Source of the DNA: Thermithiobacillus tepidarius DSM 3134
Lineage (GTDB): Bacteria; Pseudomonadota; Gammaproteobacteria; Acidithiobacillales; Thermithiobacillaceae
Direction: 5' to 3'
DNA length: 64,000 nt
Assembly: GCF_000423825.1 (NCBI RefSeq)
Contig: NZ_AUIS01000014.1
Coordinates: 1-64,000 of the forward strand
The notes under the pieces were generated by a model that saw nothing but the letters and a program-made list of their open reading frames with translations, was not told the DNA's origin and ran no database searches. Made by a program: the position numbers and the translations under genes. Positions 7,691-15,934 of this stretch are shown here, in pieces. The stretch's first letter is position 1. Each line of letters begins with the position of its first letter.

Positions 7691-8157
7691 GCGGGGCGCT
7701 GGTGCCCACCGCGGCCGAATTCCACCTCAGCCTGCGGGTGGCCGATCTGGCCTCCAGCACCGCCTTCTATACGGCCTTCCTGGGTGTCGAGCCCAAGGAC
7801 CGCACCGCGCGCTACAGCACCTTCATCGCGCCGGCCCTGCGGCTCAACCTGGTGCTGCTGGTGAATGACCGGGGCGAAGCGCTGGACACCTACAGCCTCT
7901 ATCACCTGGGCCTGGGGGTGGCGGACCGGGCGGCGGTGATCGAGAGCTACCGGCAGGCGCAGGCACTGGGCGTGGAGATCGTCAAGCCGCCGCGCACCAC
8001 CTGGCGCGGCACGCCCCTGCACGAGCTGTGGCTGAAGGACCCGTCCGGCTACCTGATCGAGATTTACGCCCGGCTGACGCCGGAGGAACTGGCCGCCATG
8101 CCGGCGGATCAGGAACCCGTCTTTCTGGTCCCGGGCACGGCGCCCGCCGGTGGATGA
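7687..8157 (+). CDS. VOC (glyoxalase/bleomycin-resistance) family protein
   Basis: The 156-residue vicinal-oxygen-chelate protein has the two beta-alpha-beta-beta-beta units of the family: HLSLRVADLASSTAFYTAFL (about 13-32) and YHLGLGVADRAAVIESY (about 71-87), ending in DPSGYLIEIYARL. Candidate metal ligands are His13, His72 and Glu124. It is the fourth gene of the ars operon, overlapping arsC by ATGA. VOC proteins in ars operons are often ArsI C-As lyases or CadI-like proteins, but this one contains no cysteine at all and so lacks the ArsI As(III)-binding cysteine pair. The C-terminus is extended by about 25 residues. Its substrate is unknown. Confidence 0.82.
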   Translation: MSGALVPTAAEFHLSLRVADLASSTAFYTAFLGVEPKDRTARYSTFIAPALRLNLVLLVNDRGEALDTYSLYHLGLGVADRAAVIESYRQAQALGVEIVKPPRTTWRGTPLHELWLKDPSGYLIEIYARLTPEELAAMPADQEPVFLVPGTAPAGG

Positions 8158-8257
8158 GGCCCAGGACCGCCGTTCGCCCCTGGCGGGCCTGCCGGCGCGC
8201 GGCTATCTTCACAGGCAGCCGCCCACGTCGGCGGCGTGGATGCCGGGGAGGGAAGTC

Positions 8258-8527
8258 GTGACTTTCGAAGCGATTCACAACTACTACGAACACCTGGTCT
8301 TCCGGAAGATCGCGGAAGCGGCCGCCGTGGAGGATGCGAATTTCCTGGAGGACGTGGCCTGCGTCGCTCTCAACCACCTGCCGCCGCGCTACGTGCGCCA
8401 GTCCATCGACCTGCTCTTCTACATGAGCTCGGACGAGTACGCGGAGATGCTGCGCCGGGTCGACGAGGCGGTCGAGAACGCCATTGCCTTCGTGCAGGCC
8501 CACCGGAAGCGGCAAGGGAAGGGTTAG
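8258..8527 (+). CDS. ComFB-like protein
   Basis: These 89 residues match the late-competence ComFB family: FEAIHNYYEHLVF at the start, VACVALNHLPPRYVR (about 31-45) in the middle and the acidic helix SSDEYAEMLRRVDEAVENAI after it. The family is small and cytoplasmic with no settled molecular role; some bacterial members bind cyclic di-nucleotides. The GTG at 8258 has GGGGAGGGA upstream; an upstream start would add a proline- and arginine-rich stretch foreign to the family. It lies alone between the ars operon and the convergent NRPS operon, 25 bases from the end of the latter. Confidence 0.82.
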   Translation: MTFEAIHNYYEHLVFRKIAEAAAVEDANFLEDVACVALNHLPPRYVRQSIDLLFYMSSDEYAEMLRRVDEAVENAIAFVQAHRKRQGKG

Positions 8528-8552
8528 CCGGGACTCAATCGGGGCGATCGGG

Positions 8553-9356
8553 TCAGGCGGACGCATCCGCCAGCGGCGACTGCCAGCAGCACAGTCCCCA
8601 GCCGCTGCCTTCCACCGCCAATGCGGCGGCGTAGCCGGGGCCGGGCGTCAGTTCCTGCAGGGTCCAGCGGCCGGCATCCGCCGGATCGGGGCGGGTCCGG
8701 AGCAGGCGGGCCGCTTCGCCGGGGGCGAGGGCGACGTCGAAGTGATCCAGGCCGAGGTGCAGTCCGCCGCCGCGCGCCTTCAGGTAGGCTTCCTTGCAGG
8801 TCCAGCCCTTGAAGAAGCCGGTTTTTTGCGCGGCCGCCGGCAGACGGCGCAGGGCAGCCACTTCCCAAGGCGAGAAGAACTCCGCGGCGATTTGCAGGCA
8901 GTCGAAGTTGGGACGCATGTACTCCACGTCCACGCCCACCTCCCGGGCCTGTGTCACGGCCAGCAGCGCGAGACCATGGGAGTGGGACAGGTTGAAGCGC
9001 AGCGGGTGCGGGCGGCGGGACGTCGTCAGCGCGGGCTTGCCCTGGGCGCCGTAGCAAAAGCGCAGCTGTCGCGGCGCCTGCTCCAGATAGCGGCCGAGGA
9101 CCACCCGCAACAGGCCGCGGGCGGTGATGAACTCCTGCCGCGGCCGCGGCGAGTGGAAGCGCGCGGCCCGCTGCCGCTCGTCGTCGCTGAGGGTCTGGTA
9201 CAAGTCCTGCACCGTGGTGTCGTCTAGCCCCAGGGGCAGACGCCAGACGTGCACCATGTCCGCATCCAGCTTCAAGATCGCCGGCGGCGCAGCCCAGGCC
9301 TGCGCTGGCACGCTCGCCGGCTCCGGCCCGGGGCGCCACGTTCCTTCTCCATTCAC
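8553..9356 (-). CDS. 4'-phosphopantetheinyl transferase (Sfp type)
   Basis: This 267-residue Sfp/HetI-type enzyme attaches the phosphopantetheine arm of CoA to carrier-protein serines. GVDVE at 141-145 (Asp143, Glu145) and WTCKEAYLKARGG with Lys188/Glu189/Lys193 are the Mg/CoA-binding and catalytic motifs; FNLSHSHG at 121-128 is the third conserved patch. The GTG start overlaps the NRPS stop codon (GTGA) and has GAGGCGGAG upstream, so translation is coupled to the NRPS. It is the last gene of the three-gene biosynthetic operon and most likely activates its two carrier domains. Confidence 0.9.
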   Translation of the reverse strand: MNGEGTWRPGPEPASVPAQAWAAPPAILKLDADMVHVWRLPLGLDDTTVQDLYQTLSDDERQRAARFHSPRPRQEFITARGLLRVVLGRYLEQAPRQLRFCYGAQGKPALTTSRRPHPLRFNLSHSHGLALLAVTQAREVGVDVEYMRPNFDCLQIAAEFFSPWEVAALRRLPAAAQKTGFFKGWTCKEAYLKARGGGLHLGLDHFDVALAPGEAARLLRTRPDPADAGRWTLQELTPGPGYAAALAVEGSGWGLCCWQSPLADASA

Positions 9357-12300
9357 GACTCCGCCTCGTGGAGGGAGTACAGGGACGGGCAAGACTCTTC
9401 CGGGGCGGTCGCGTCCTCGGCCTGGGCCAGGCAGTCCGTCAGCGCCTGCGCCAGGATGCCCACGTTGGGCTCCTTCAGTAGGGTGGAGTGTTTGCCGGGA
9501 ATGGTGCGCACCGTCACGCCGCTTTGTGCCAGCCGGCTCCAGCCCAGCTGCGGGTCGCAGCGGTAGGCCAGCGCGTCTTTGCGCGTGCGGAACAGGGTCA
9601 CGTGGCCGGGGAAGGCTTTGGGCACATAGTCCATCAGCGTGTCCGAGTGGGTCTTCACGAAGCGGCGGCGGTGCTCCGGCAGTTCGAAGATCCACTCGCC
9701 GGCGGATTTTTCGAACTGGTGCTGCATGTCGTACTCGCCGGGCGCCTCGAGTCCACACCATTGGCGCGTTTTCTTGGCCAGGCGCGGCATCAGGCCTTTC
9801 ACCCACTTCCACTGCATGGCGTTGAAGATACCGTAGAGCAGGTTCAGGTCGCGCGCCGCATGGCGGTAGCCGGTGATGCGCACCGGATTGGTGTCGATGA
9901 CGCCGAGCATGGCGATGCGCTCGCCCTGGGCGTGCAGCTGACGGGCCATCTCGAAGGCCACCGCGCCGCCCGAGGAAAAGCCCAGGAGCAGGTAAGGACC
10001 CTGGGGCTGGACGGCGCGCATCTCCTCGATGTAGCGGGCCGCCATGGTCTCGATGGGCTGCGTGGCCAGCTGCACGTGCGCCGGATCGGTGGCCTCGAAG
10101 CCGTAGATGGGCTGATCGGGGTCCAGATGCCGCGCCAGATCCACGTACCACAGCACGCTGCCGTCGATGGGATGGATGCAGAAGAGCGGCCGCTTGCCGC
10201 CGTGCGGCCGGATCTCCACCAGATGCCCGTGGCGCGCCGCAGTTTCCATCTGCCGCACGAGGCCAGCCAGGTGCTCGATGGTGGCGCCCTTGAACAGGGT
10301 GGCCAGCGGCAGGCGCTTGCCGAACTGCTTGTCGATGCGGGCGAAGAGGCGCACCGCCAGCAGCGAGTGGCCGCCCAGTTCGAAGAAATTGTCGCGCACG
10401 CCCACCGGCTTGACGCCCAGCAGCTCTTCCCAGATCTCGGCCAATTGCCGCTCCACCGCATCGCACGGGGCGAGGAAGCCTTCCTCGCGGGCATCGAGTG
10501 CGTCGCCGGGCGCGGGCAAGGCCTTGCGGTCCACCTTGCCGCTGGGGGTGAGCGGGAAGGTGGCCAGCACCACGAAGGCGGCCGGCACCATGTACTCCGG
10601 CAGCCGCTCCTGCAGGAAGGCGCGCAGCTCGCCGGCGGCGGGGGCATTGCCGGGATCTTCGGCCAAGACGTAGGCCGCCAGCCGCCGGCGGCCGGGCTGG
10701 TCCTCGCGCACCGTCACCAGGGCGGTACGTACGGCCGGATGCTGGCTCAGCACCGCCTCGATCTCGCCGAGCTCGATGCGGAAGCCGCGGATCTTCACCT
10801 GATGGTCGATGCGGCCGAGGAATTCGATGTTGCCGTCCGGCAGGTAGCGCGCCAGATCGCCGGTTTTGTACAGACGGCCGCCCGGCTGGAAGGGATCGGG
10901 CAGGAAGCGCTCGGCGCTCAGCTCGGGGCGGTTGAGATAGCCGCGCGCCAGCACCGGCCCGCCGATGTAGAGCTCGCCCGGGATGCCGATGGGCACCGGC
11001 TGCCGCCGGCCGTCCAGCAGGTAGATGCGGCAGTTGGCGATGGGCCGGCCGATGGGCGGCAGCCGCGGCCAGTCGGCGGGCGGCCCCGCCAGGGTGTGTG
11101 CGGTGACCACGTGGCTTTCGGACGGGCCGTACTGGTTCTGCAGGATGCAGCCGTCCAGCCGCTCGAACAGGCGCTGGACGGCGCCGGTAACCTGGAGCTG
11201 TTCGCCGGCGGTGACCACCTCGCGCAGGCTGGTGGGCAGGATGCCGCTTTCCTCGATGACTTCGGCCAGATGCTCCAGGGCGACGAAGGGCAGGAACAGG
11301 CGGGCGACGCGGTGCTCCTTCAGGGTCTGCGCCAGCGCCCACATGTCGCGGCGGGTGTCCTCCGGAATCAGCACCAGGGTGCCGCCCGCGCACCAGGTGG
11401 AAAAGATCTCCTGGAAGGAGACGTCGAAGCTCAGCGAGGCGAACTGCAGGGTCTTGGCGCCGCGGGGCAGGGTGGAGTTGCGCACCTGCCAGGCGAGCAG
11501 ATTCAGCAGCGGCCGCTGGCCCATGGCGACGCCCTTGGGCTGGCCGGTGGAGCCGGAGGTGTAGATGACGTAGGCCAGGTGCTCGGGCGTGACGGCCGGC
11601 TCGGGGTTGTGGGTCGGGGCCTGGGCGATGCGATCCCAGTCGCGGTCCAGGCACAGGGTCCGGGCCCCGTGCGCCGGCAGATCGGGCAGCAGCCGCGCCT
11701 GCGTCAGCAGCACCGGCGCGCCGGCGTCCTCCAGCATGTAGGCCAGGCGCTCGGGCGGGTAGCTGGGATCGAGCGGCACGTAGGCGGCGCCGGCCTTGAG
11801 CACGCCGAGCACGGCGACGAGCAGGTCCAGGGAGCGGGTCACGCAGATGCCGACGCGGTCGTCGGGCCCGATGCCGAGGCCCTGAAGGGTATGGGCCAGC
11901 TGGTTGGCGCGGCGGTTGAGCTCGGCGTAGCTCAGGCTCTCGCCCTGGAAGAGGGCGGCGGGCGCATCCGGCGTGCTCTGTGCCTGGGCCTCGAAGAGCT
12001 GGTGCAGGCAGCGCTCGGCCGGGTAGTCGGTCCGGGTGGCATTCCAATCGCCGAGCAGCCGCCGGCGCTCGGCGGCGGGCAGCAGCGGCAGTTCGTCCAC
12101 CCGGTTCTGGGGCGCGGCCACGATGCCTTCCAGCAGGGTCTCGAAGTGGCTGACCAGGCGCACGATCGTGGCCTCGTCGAAGAGATCGCTGCTGTAGCCG
12201 AGCGACCCGCTCAAGCCCTCGGGCCGGTCGGTCATGGACAAGAGCAGGTCGAACTTGGCGGTGCCGCTGTCCACTTCCAGGGATTCGGTGCTCAGGCCGT

Positions 12301-13534
12301 GCAGGGCCAGGGGCTGCATGGGCGCGCTCTGCAGCACGAACATGACTTGGAAGAGCGGATTATGGCTCAGGCTGCGTTCCGGCTGCAGCACTTCCACCAG
12401 CTTTTCGAAGGGCAGGTCCTGGTGGGCGTAGGCGCCCAGCGTGCTCTCCTTGACCCGCGCCAGCAGCTGGCGGAAGGACAGCCCGCCGTCCAGGCGGGTG
12501 CGCAGGGCCAGGGTGTTCACGAAGAAGCCGATGAGCCCCTCCAGTTCTACCCGGCTGCGGTTGGCGATGGGCGAGCCGACGATGAGGTCCTCGGCGCCCG
12601 TGTAGCGAAACAGCAGGACGTTGAAGGCGGCCAGCAACACCATGAAGAGGGTGGCCCCCTCCTGCTGGCCGAGCGATTTGAGGGACTGGGTGAGCTGGGC
12701 GGACAGGCGGAAGCGGTACTCCGCCCCGCGATGGCTCTGCACCGCCGGCCGCGGCCGGTCGCTGGGCAACTGCAGCACGGGCAGCTTGCCGCCGAGCTGC
12801 TCCCGCCAGTAGGCGAGCTGCCGCTCGAGCTCGGGACCGCGCAGCCAGTCCTGCTGCCAGAGGGTGAAGTCGGCATATTGCAGCGGCAGCTCGGGCAGCG
12901 TGGGCTCCCGGCTCTGGGCGAAGGCATCGTAGCAGGCCGCCAGCTCCCGGTAGAACACGCCGGTGGACCAGCCGTCCGAAATGATGTGGTGCATGGTGAG
13001 CATCAGGATGTGCTCGTCGGTGCCCAGGCGCAGCAGGGCACAGCGCAGCAGCGGGCCGCGCTCCAGGTCGAAGGGCGTTTCGGCTTCGGCCCGGGCCAGG
13101 CGCCGGGCTTCGGCTTCGCGGGCGTCCGCCGGGAGCTGGCCGAGATCGGTGACGGGCAGGGGCAGGTCGAGGGCGGGCGCGATCACCTGCACCGGCTGGC
13201 CCACCGGCGCGGCGAAGGTGGTGCGCAGGGATTCATGGCGTTGCACCAGATGGCGCAGGGCACTTTCCAACGCCGGCAGATGCAGCGGGCCGCGCAGGCG
13301 GATGGCGATGGGAATGTTGTAGAAGGGGTTGCCGGGTTCGAGCTGGTCGATGAACCACAGGCGCTTTTGCGCGAAGGACAGCGGACAGGGCCCGGTGCCG
13401 CGATCGCGGCGCCGCGGCGCTTCGTCCGCGGGCGCTTCGGCCGCCGCGCGGGCCTCCTCTTCCGCCAGCAGCAGTGCCAGCAGCGCCCGCTTTTCGGGAG
13501 ACAGCTCTCCATCCATATCGGCAAGGTCGATCAT
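9353..13534 (-). CDS. NRPS termination module C-A(Pro?)-PCP-TE
   Basis: This 1393-residue protein has four domains: a condensation domain (about 48-470; HHIISDGWS at 182-190), an adenylation domain (about 490-1000; YTSGSTGQPKG near 655), a carrier domain (GGHSL near 1055) and a thioesterase (GFSSGG near 1184, histidine in PGKHS near 1345). The condensation domain looks like the LCL type. Reading the adenylation pocket against GrsA gives D-V-Q-F-V-A-Q-V-V-K, closest to known proline codes (DVQ.IAHVVK) but with Gln for the usual His at position 322. It should condense the upstream aminoacyl group onto proline or a related imino acid and release it. One base separates it from the upstream A-PCP gene. 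Confidence 0.93.
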   Translation of the reverse strand: MIDLADMDGELSPEKRALLALLLAEEEARAAAEAPADEAPRRRDRGTGPCPLSFAQKRLWFIDQLEPGNPFYNIPIAIRLRGPLHLPALESALRHLVQRHESLRTTFAAPVGQPVQVIAPALDLPLPVTDLGQLPADAREAEARRLARAEAETPFDLERGPLLRCALLRLGTDEHILMLTMHHIISDGWSTGVFYRELAACYDAFAQSREPTLPELPLQYADFTLWQQDWLRGPELERQLAYWREQLGGKLPVLQLPSDRPRPAVQSHRGAEYRFRLSAQLTQSLKSLGQQEGATLFMVLLAAFNVLLFRYTGAEDLIVGSPIANRSRVELEGLIGFFVNTLALRTRLDGGLSFRQLLARVKESTLGAYAHQDLPFEKLVEVLQPERSLSHNPLFQVMFVLQSAPMQPLALHGLSTESLEVDSGTAKFDLLLSMTDRPEGLSGSLGYSSDLFDEATIVRLVSHFETLLEGIVAAPQNRVDELPLLPAAERRRLLGDWNATRTDYPAERCLHQLFEAQAQSTPDAPAALFQGESLSYAELNRRANQLAHTLQGLGIGPDDRVGICVTRSLDLLVAVLGVLKAGAAYVPLDPSYPPERLAYMLEDAGAPVLLTQARLLPDLPAHGARTLCLDRDWDRIAQAPTHNPEPAVTPEHLAYVIYTSGSTGQPKGVAMGQRPLLNLLAWQVRNSTLPRGAKTLQFASLSFDVSFQEIFSTWCAGGTLVLIPEDTRRDMWALAQTLKEHRVARLFLPFVALEHLAEVIEESGILPTSLREVVTAGEQLQVTGAVQRLFERLDGCILQNQYGPSESHVVTAHTLAGPPADWPRLPPIGRPIANCRIYLLDGRRQPVPIGIPGELYIGGPVLARGYLNRPELSAERFLPDPFQPGGRLYKTGDLARYLPDGNIEFLGRIDHQVKIRGFRIELGEIEAVLSQHPAVRTALVTVREDQPGRRRLAAYVLAEDPGNAPAAGELRAFLQERLPEYMVPAAFVVLATFPLTPSGKVDRKALPAPGDALDAREEGFLAPCDAVERQLAEIWEELLGVKPVGVRDNFFELGGHSLLAVRLFARIDKQFGKRLPLATLFKGATIEHLAGLVRQMETAARHGHLVEIRPHGGKRPLFCIHPIDGSVLWYVDLARHLDPDQPIYGFEATDPAHVQLATQPIETMAARYIEEMRAVQPQGPYLLLGFSSGGAVAFEMARQLHAQGERIAMLGVIDTNPVRITGYRHAARDLNLLYGIFNAMQWKWVKGLMPRLAKKTRQWCGLEAPGEYDMQHQFEKSAGEWIFELPEHRRRFVKTHSDTLMDYVPKAFPGHVTLFRTRKDALAYRCDPQLGWSRLAQSGVTVRTIPGKHSTLLKEPNVGILAQALTDCLAQAEDATAPEESCPSLYSLHEAES

Positions 13535-13535
13535 C

Positions 13536-15527
13536 TTAGACGCTCCTCTTCTTTTCCTGCAGCAGGGCGTTGATTTCGTCGTCCGAGAGGTGCTCCAGCT
13601 TCTTCATCAGTTCGGCCATGCGTCCGCTCTTGTCCGGCTTTTGACCGCGCAAGCCGGTAATCGTCTCCGCCAACCCGGCCACCGTGGGCGCCTCGAAGAG
13701 CTTGTGCAACGGCAGCTCGACCTGGAAGGCCGCGCGTACCCGGGCGGTGAGCTGTGTGGCCATGAGGGAGTGGCCGCCGAGCGCGAAGAAGTTGTCGCGC
13801 ACGCCCACCTGTCCGGTCCCCAGCAGTTCGGCCCAGATCTGGGCCAACTGCTGCTCCACCGCATCGCGCGGCGCCACGAAATCCGTGCGTGCCTCCAAGG
13901 TGGCGTCCGGGGCGGGCAGCGCCTTGCGGTCCACCTTGCCGTTGGGCGAGAGGGGCAGAGCATCCAGGTGCACGAGCGCAGCCGGCACCATGTACTCCGG
14001 CAGCCGCTCCTGCAGGAAGGCGCGCAGCGCCGCGGCGGACGGCGCTGCGCCGTCGCAGGTGAAGTAGGCCGCCAGGCGCTTGCCGCCCGCCGGATCGTCC
14101 ACGGCCAGCACCACGCAGTCGCGGACGGCGGGGTGGCGGACCAGGGTGCTTTCGATCTCGCCGGTCTCGATGCGGAAGCCGCGGATCTTCACCTGATGGT
14201 CGATGCGGCCGAGGAACTCGATGTTGCCGTCCGGCAGATAGCGTCCGCGGTCGCCGGTGCGGTACAGGCGGCCGCCCGGCTGGAAGGGATCGGGGAGATA
14301 TTTCTCGGCATTGAGCTCGGGGCGGTTGAGGTACTCGCGCGCCACGCCGATGCCGCCGATATGGAGCTCGCCCGGCACGCCCACCGGCAGCGGCAGGCCC
14401 TGGGGATCCAGCACGTGGAAGCGCTGGTTGGCCAGGGGCTTGCCGTAAGGGATGCTGGTCCAGGCCGGGTCCACCGCATCGATGGGGTAGGCGATCGACC
14501 AGATGGAGGCTTCGGTGGCGCCGCCCAGGCTGATCACCCGCACGTTCGGCGCCAGGGCACGGGCGCGCGCCGGCAGGGATGGGGCGATCCAGTCGCCGCT
14601 CAAGAGCGCCAGGCGCAGTTGCGGCAACTGCACGTCGCGGCCGCTGCAGTGCTGCACCAGCATCTCCAGCAGGGGCGGCGCCGAGTTCCAGAAGGTGATC
14701 CGCTCGCGTTCCAGGCAGTCCAGCCAGGCGGCCGGGTCCGGCGTGTCCGAGGGCGGCGGCACGACCACCCGGGCGCCAGCGGCCAGGCCGCCGAAGATGT
14801 CGTAGACGGACAGGTCGAAGCTGAGCGACGACACCGCCAGGATGCGGTCGTCGGGCCCGACGCCGAAGAGCTGGTTGATGTCCAGCACGGTGTTCACCGC
14901 GCCCCGGTGTTCGATGGCGACGCCCTTGGGCTGGCCGGTGGAGCCTGAGGTGTAGATGACGTAGGCGAGCTGGTCGGGGGCGCAGGGCCGCGCGGGATCG
15001 TGCTCGGGCTGGCCGGCCAGGAGCGCGGGATCGTCCAGGCACTGGGTGGTCGGGCCCTGGGGCAGGCGGGCGCGCAGATGGCCGTGGGTGAGCAGCAGGC
15101 CGATGCCGGCATCGCGGCACATGAAGGCCAGGCGCTCGGGCGGGTAGCTGGGGTCGAGCGGCACGTAGGCGGCGCCGGCCTTGAGCACGCCGAGCACGGC
15201 GACGAGCAGGTCCACCGAGCGCGGCAGGCAGACGCCGACCCGGTCCTCGGGGCCGAGGCCCTGGGCCTGGAGGCGGTGGGCCAGCCGGTTGGCGCGGCGG
15301 TTGAGCTCGGCATAGTCCAGGCGCTGGTCGGCGCAGACCACGGCGGTGGCCGCCGGCGTGCGCCGGACCTGGGCCTCGAAAAGCTCATGCAGGCCACGGT
15401 CCAGCGGCGTTGCAGAGCGGTGTTGCTTGGTGCGGGCGGGAACTTCGTGATGGTTAGGGACAGAGCTTGCGTGCGGTGTCGCAATGGTGTTTGGGTCGGA
15501 CTCCTGAGGGCGCAAACTCGATTCCAT
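13536..15527 (-). CDS. NRPS loading module A(Cys)-PCP
   Basis: The 663-residue protein consists of an adenylation domain (about 45-540; YTSGSTGQPKG near 190) and a peptidyl carrier domain (GGHSL near 582), with no condensation or cyclisation domain, so it acts as an initiating module. The specificity residues read D-L-Y-N-L-S-L-I-W-K, identical to the classical cysteine code. The C-terminus (LSDDEINALLQEKKR) is a short charged helix like those used for docking to the next NRPS, whose N-terminus has LSPEKRALLALLLAEEE. The ATG at 15527 has GGAGAG upstream. It is the first gene of the NRPS-PPTase operon; its 400-base upstream region carries the promoter and perhaps an operator. Confidence 0.93.
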   Translation of the reverse strand: MESSLRPQESDPNTIATPHASSVPNHHEVPARTKQHRSATPLDRGLHELFEAQVRRTPAATAVVCADQRLDYAELNRRANRLAHRLQAQGLGPEDRVGVCLPRSVDLLVAVLGVLKAGAAYVPLDPSYPPERLAFMCRDAGIGLLLTHGHLRARLPQGPTTQCLDDPALLAGQPEHDPARPCAPDQLAYVIYTSGSTGQPKGVAIEHRGAVNTVLDINQLFGVGPDDRILAVSSLSFDLSVYDIFGGLAAGARVVVPPPSDTPDPAAWLDCLERERITFWNSAPPLLEMLVQHCSGRDVQLPQLRLALLSGDWIAPSLPARARALAPNVRVISLGGATEASIWSIAYPIDAVDPAWTSIPYGKPLANQRFHVLDPQGLPLPVGVPGELHIGGIGVAREYLNRPELNAEKYLPDPFQPGGRLYRTGDRGRYLPDGNIEFLGRIDHQVKIRGFRIETGEIESTLVRHPAVRDCVVLAVDDPAGGKRLAAYFTCDGAAPSAAALRAFLQERLPEYMVPAALVHLDALPLSPNGKVDRKALPAPDATLEARTDFVAPRDAVEQQLAQIWAELLGTGQVGVRDNFFALGGHSLMATQLTARVRAAFQVELPLHKLFEAPTVAGLAETITGLRGQKPDKSGRMAELMKKLEHLSDDEINALLQEKKRSV

Positions 15528-15765
15528 TCCTGATCTCTCCGCGGCAAGGGTGTCGTTTTTGTCGGGCGGGAGATGTGCGTGGGGAGCGGCACGCTGGCGC
15601 GGCCGGCTCGCGCACGAGCCGTGGATTCCCCGGAATACGGCATCCCCCCTGATTCAACCTGCTGCCAGCACGGCTGGCGACCGGCCTGGTGGACAGGAGC
15701 CGCTGCACGTTTTATCGGTGGCAGGTTTTTGGCGCTTGTGATCTGTGGCCAGTTCGTGCTTGCAA

Positions 15766-15781
15766 TGATAGGCGGCTATCA
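15766..15781. promoter_or_regulatory. Perfect palindrome, candidate operator
   Basis: TGATAG and CTATCA are perfect inverted arms around GCGG, about 240 bases before the NRPS start codon and in the middle of the only gap before the operon. Size and symmetry fit a dimeric repressor or activator site. No regulator gene is adjacent, so the binding protein is unknown. Confidence 0.35.
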
Positions 15782-15857
15782 GCGGCCGTGAAATCGACCG
15801 TAAGTAGCAGGTTGTAAGCCGGAGACGGGGTGCTGGGCGGAGGGGGAGAACGGTGAG

Positions 15858-15878
15858 CGGGCCGGTGGAAACGGCCCG
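15858..15878. repeat. GC-rich hairpin downstream of tldD
   Basis: CGGGCCG and CGGCCCG pair over a seven-base loop, about 60 bases beyond the tldD stop codon. It may stabilise or end the tldD mRNA. There is no following T-run on the minus strand, so it is not a standard intrinsic terminator. Confidence 0.35.
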
Positions 15879-15934
15879 GTGCATGATAAATCAGCGATGT
15901 TGGACTGGCCTGGCGGCAAGCGCCCGGCGCGGCG

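Larger units (their letters stand above)
15528..15934. other. Intergenic region upstream of the NRPS operon
   Basis: These 407 bases contain no convincing gene. They must hold the end of the tldD transcript and the promoter of the NRPS operon, both on the minus strand. Two inverted repeats stand out: TGATAG-GCGG-CTATCA at 15766-15781, and a 7-base GC hairpin (CGGGCCG/CGGCCCG) at 15858-15878. No clear -35/-10 pair was recognised. Confidence 0.6.

Noticed and set aside
9488-13573. A 1361-codon open frame on the plus strand opposite the NRPS
   Set aside because: It is low-complexity Gly/Ala/Gln/His-rich sequence with no motifs. It mirrors the codon bias of the real NRPS on the other strand, which has complete domains.
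15858-15878. An intrinsic terminator for tldD
   Set aside because: The hairpin is real but no T-run follows on the minus strand, so it is listed only as a repeat.
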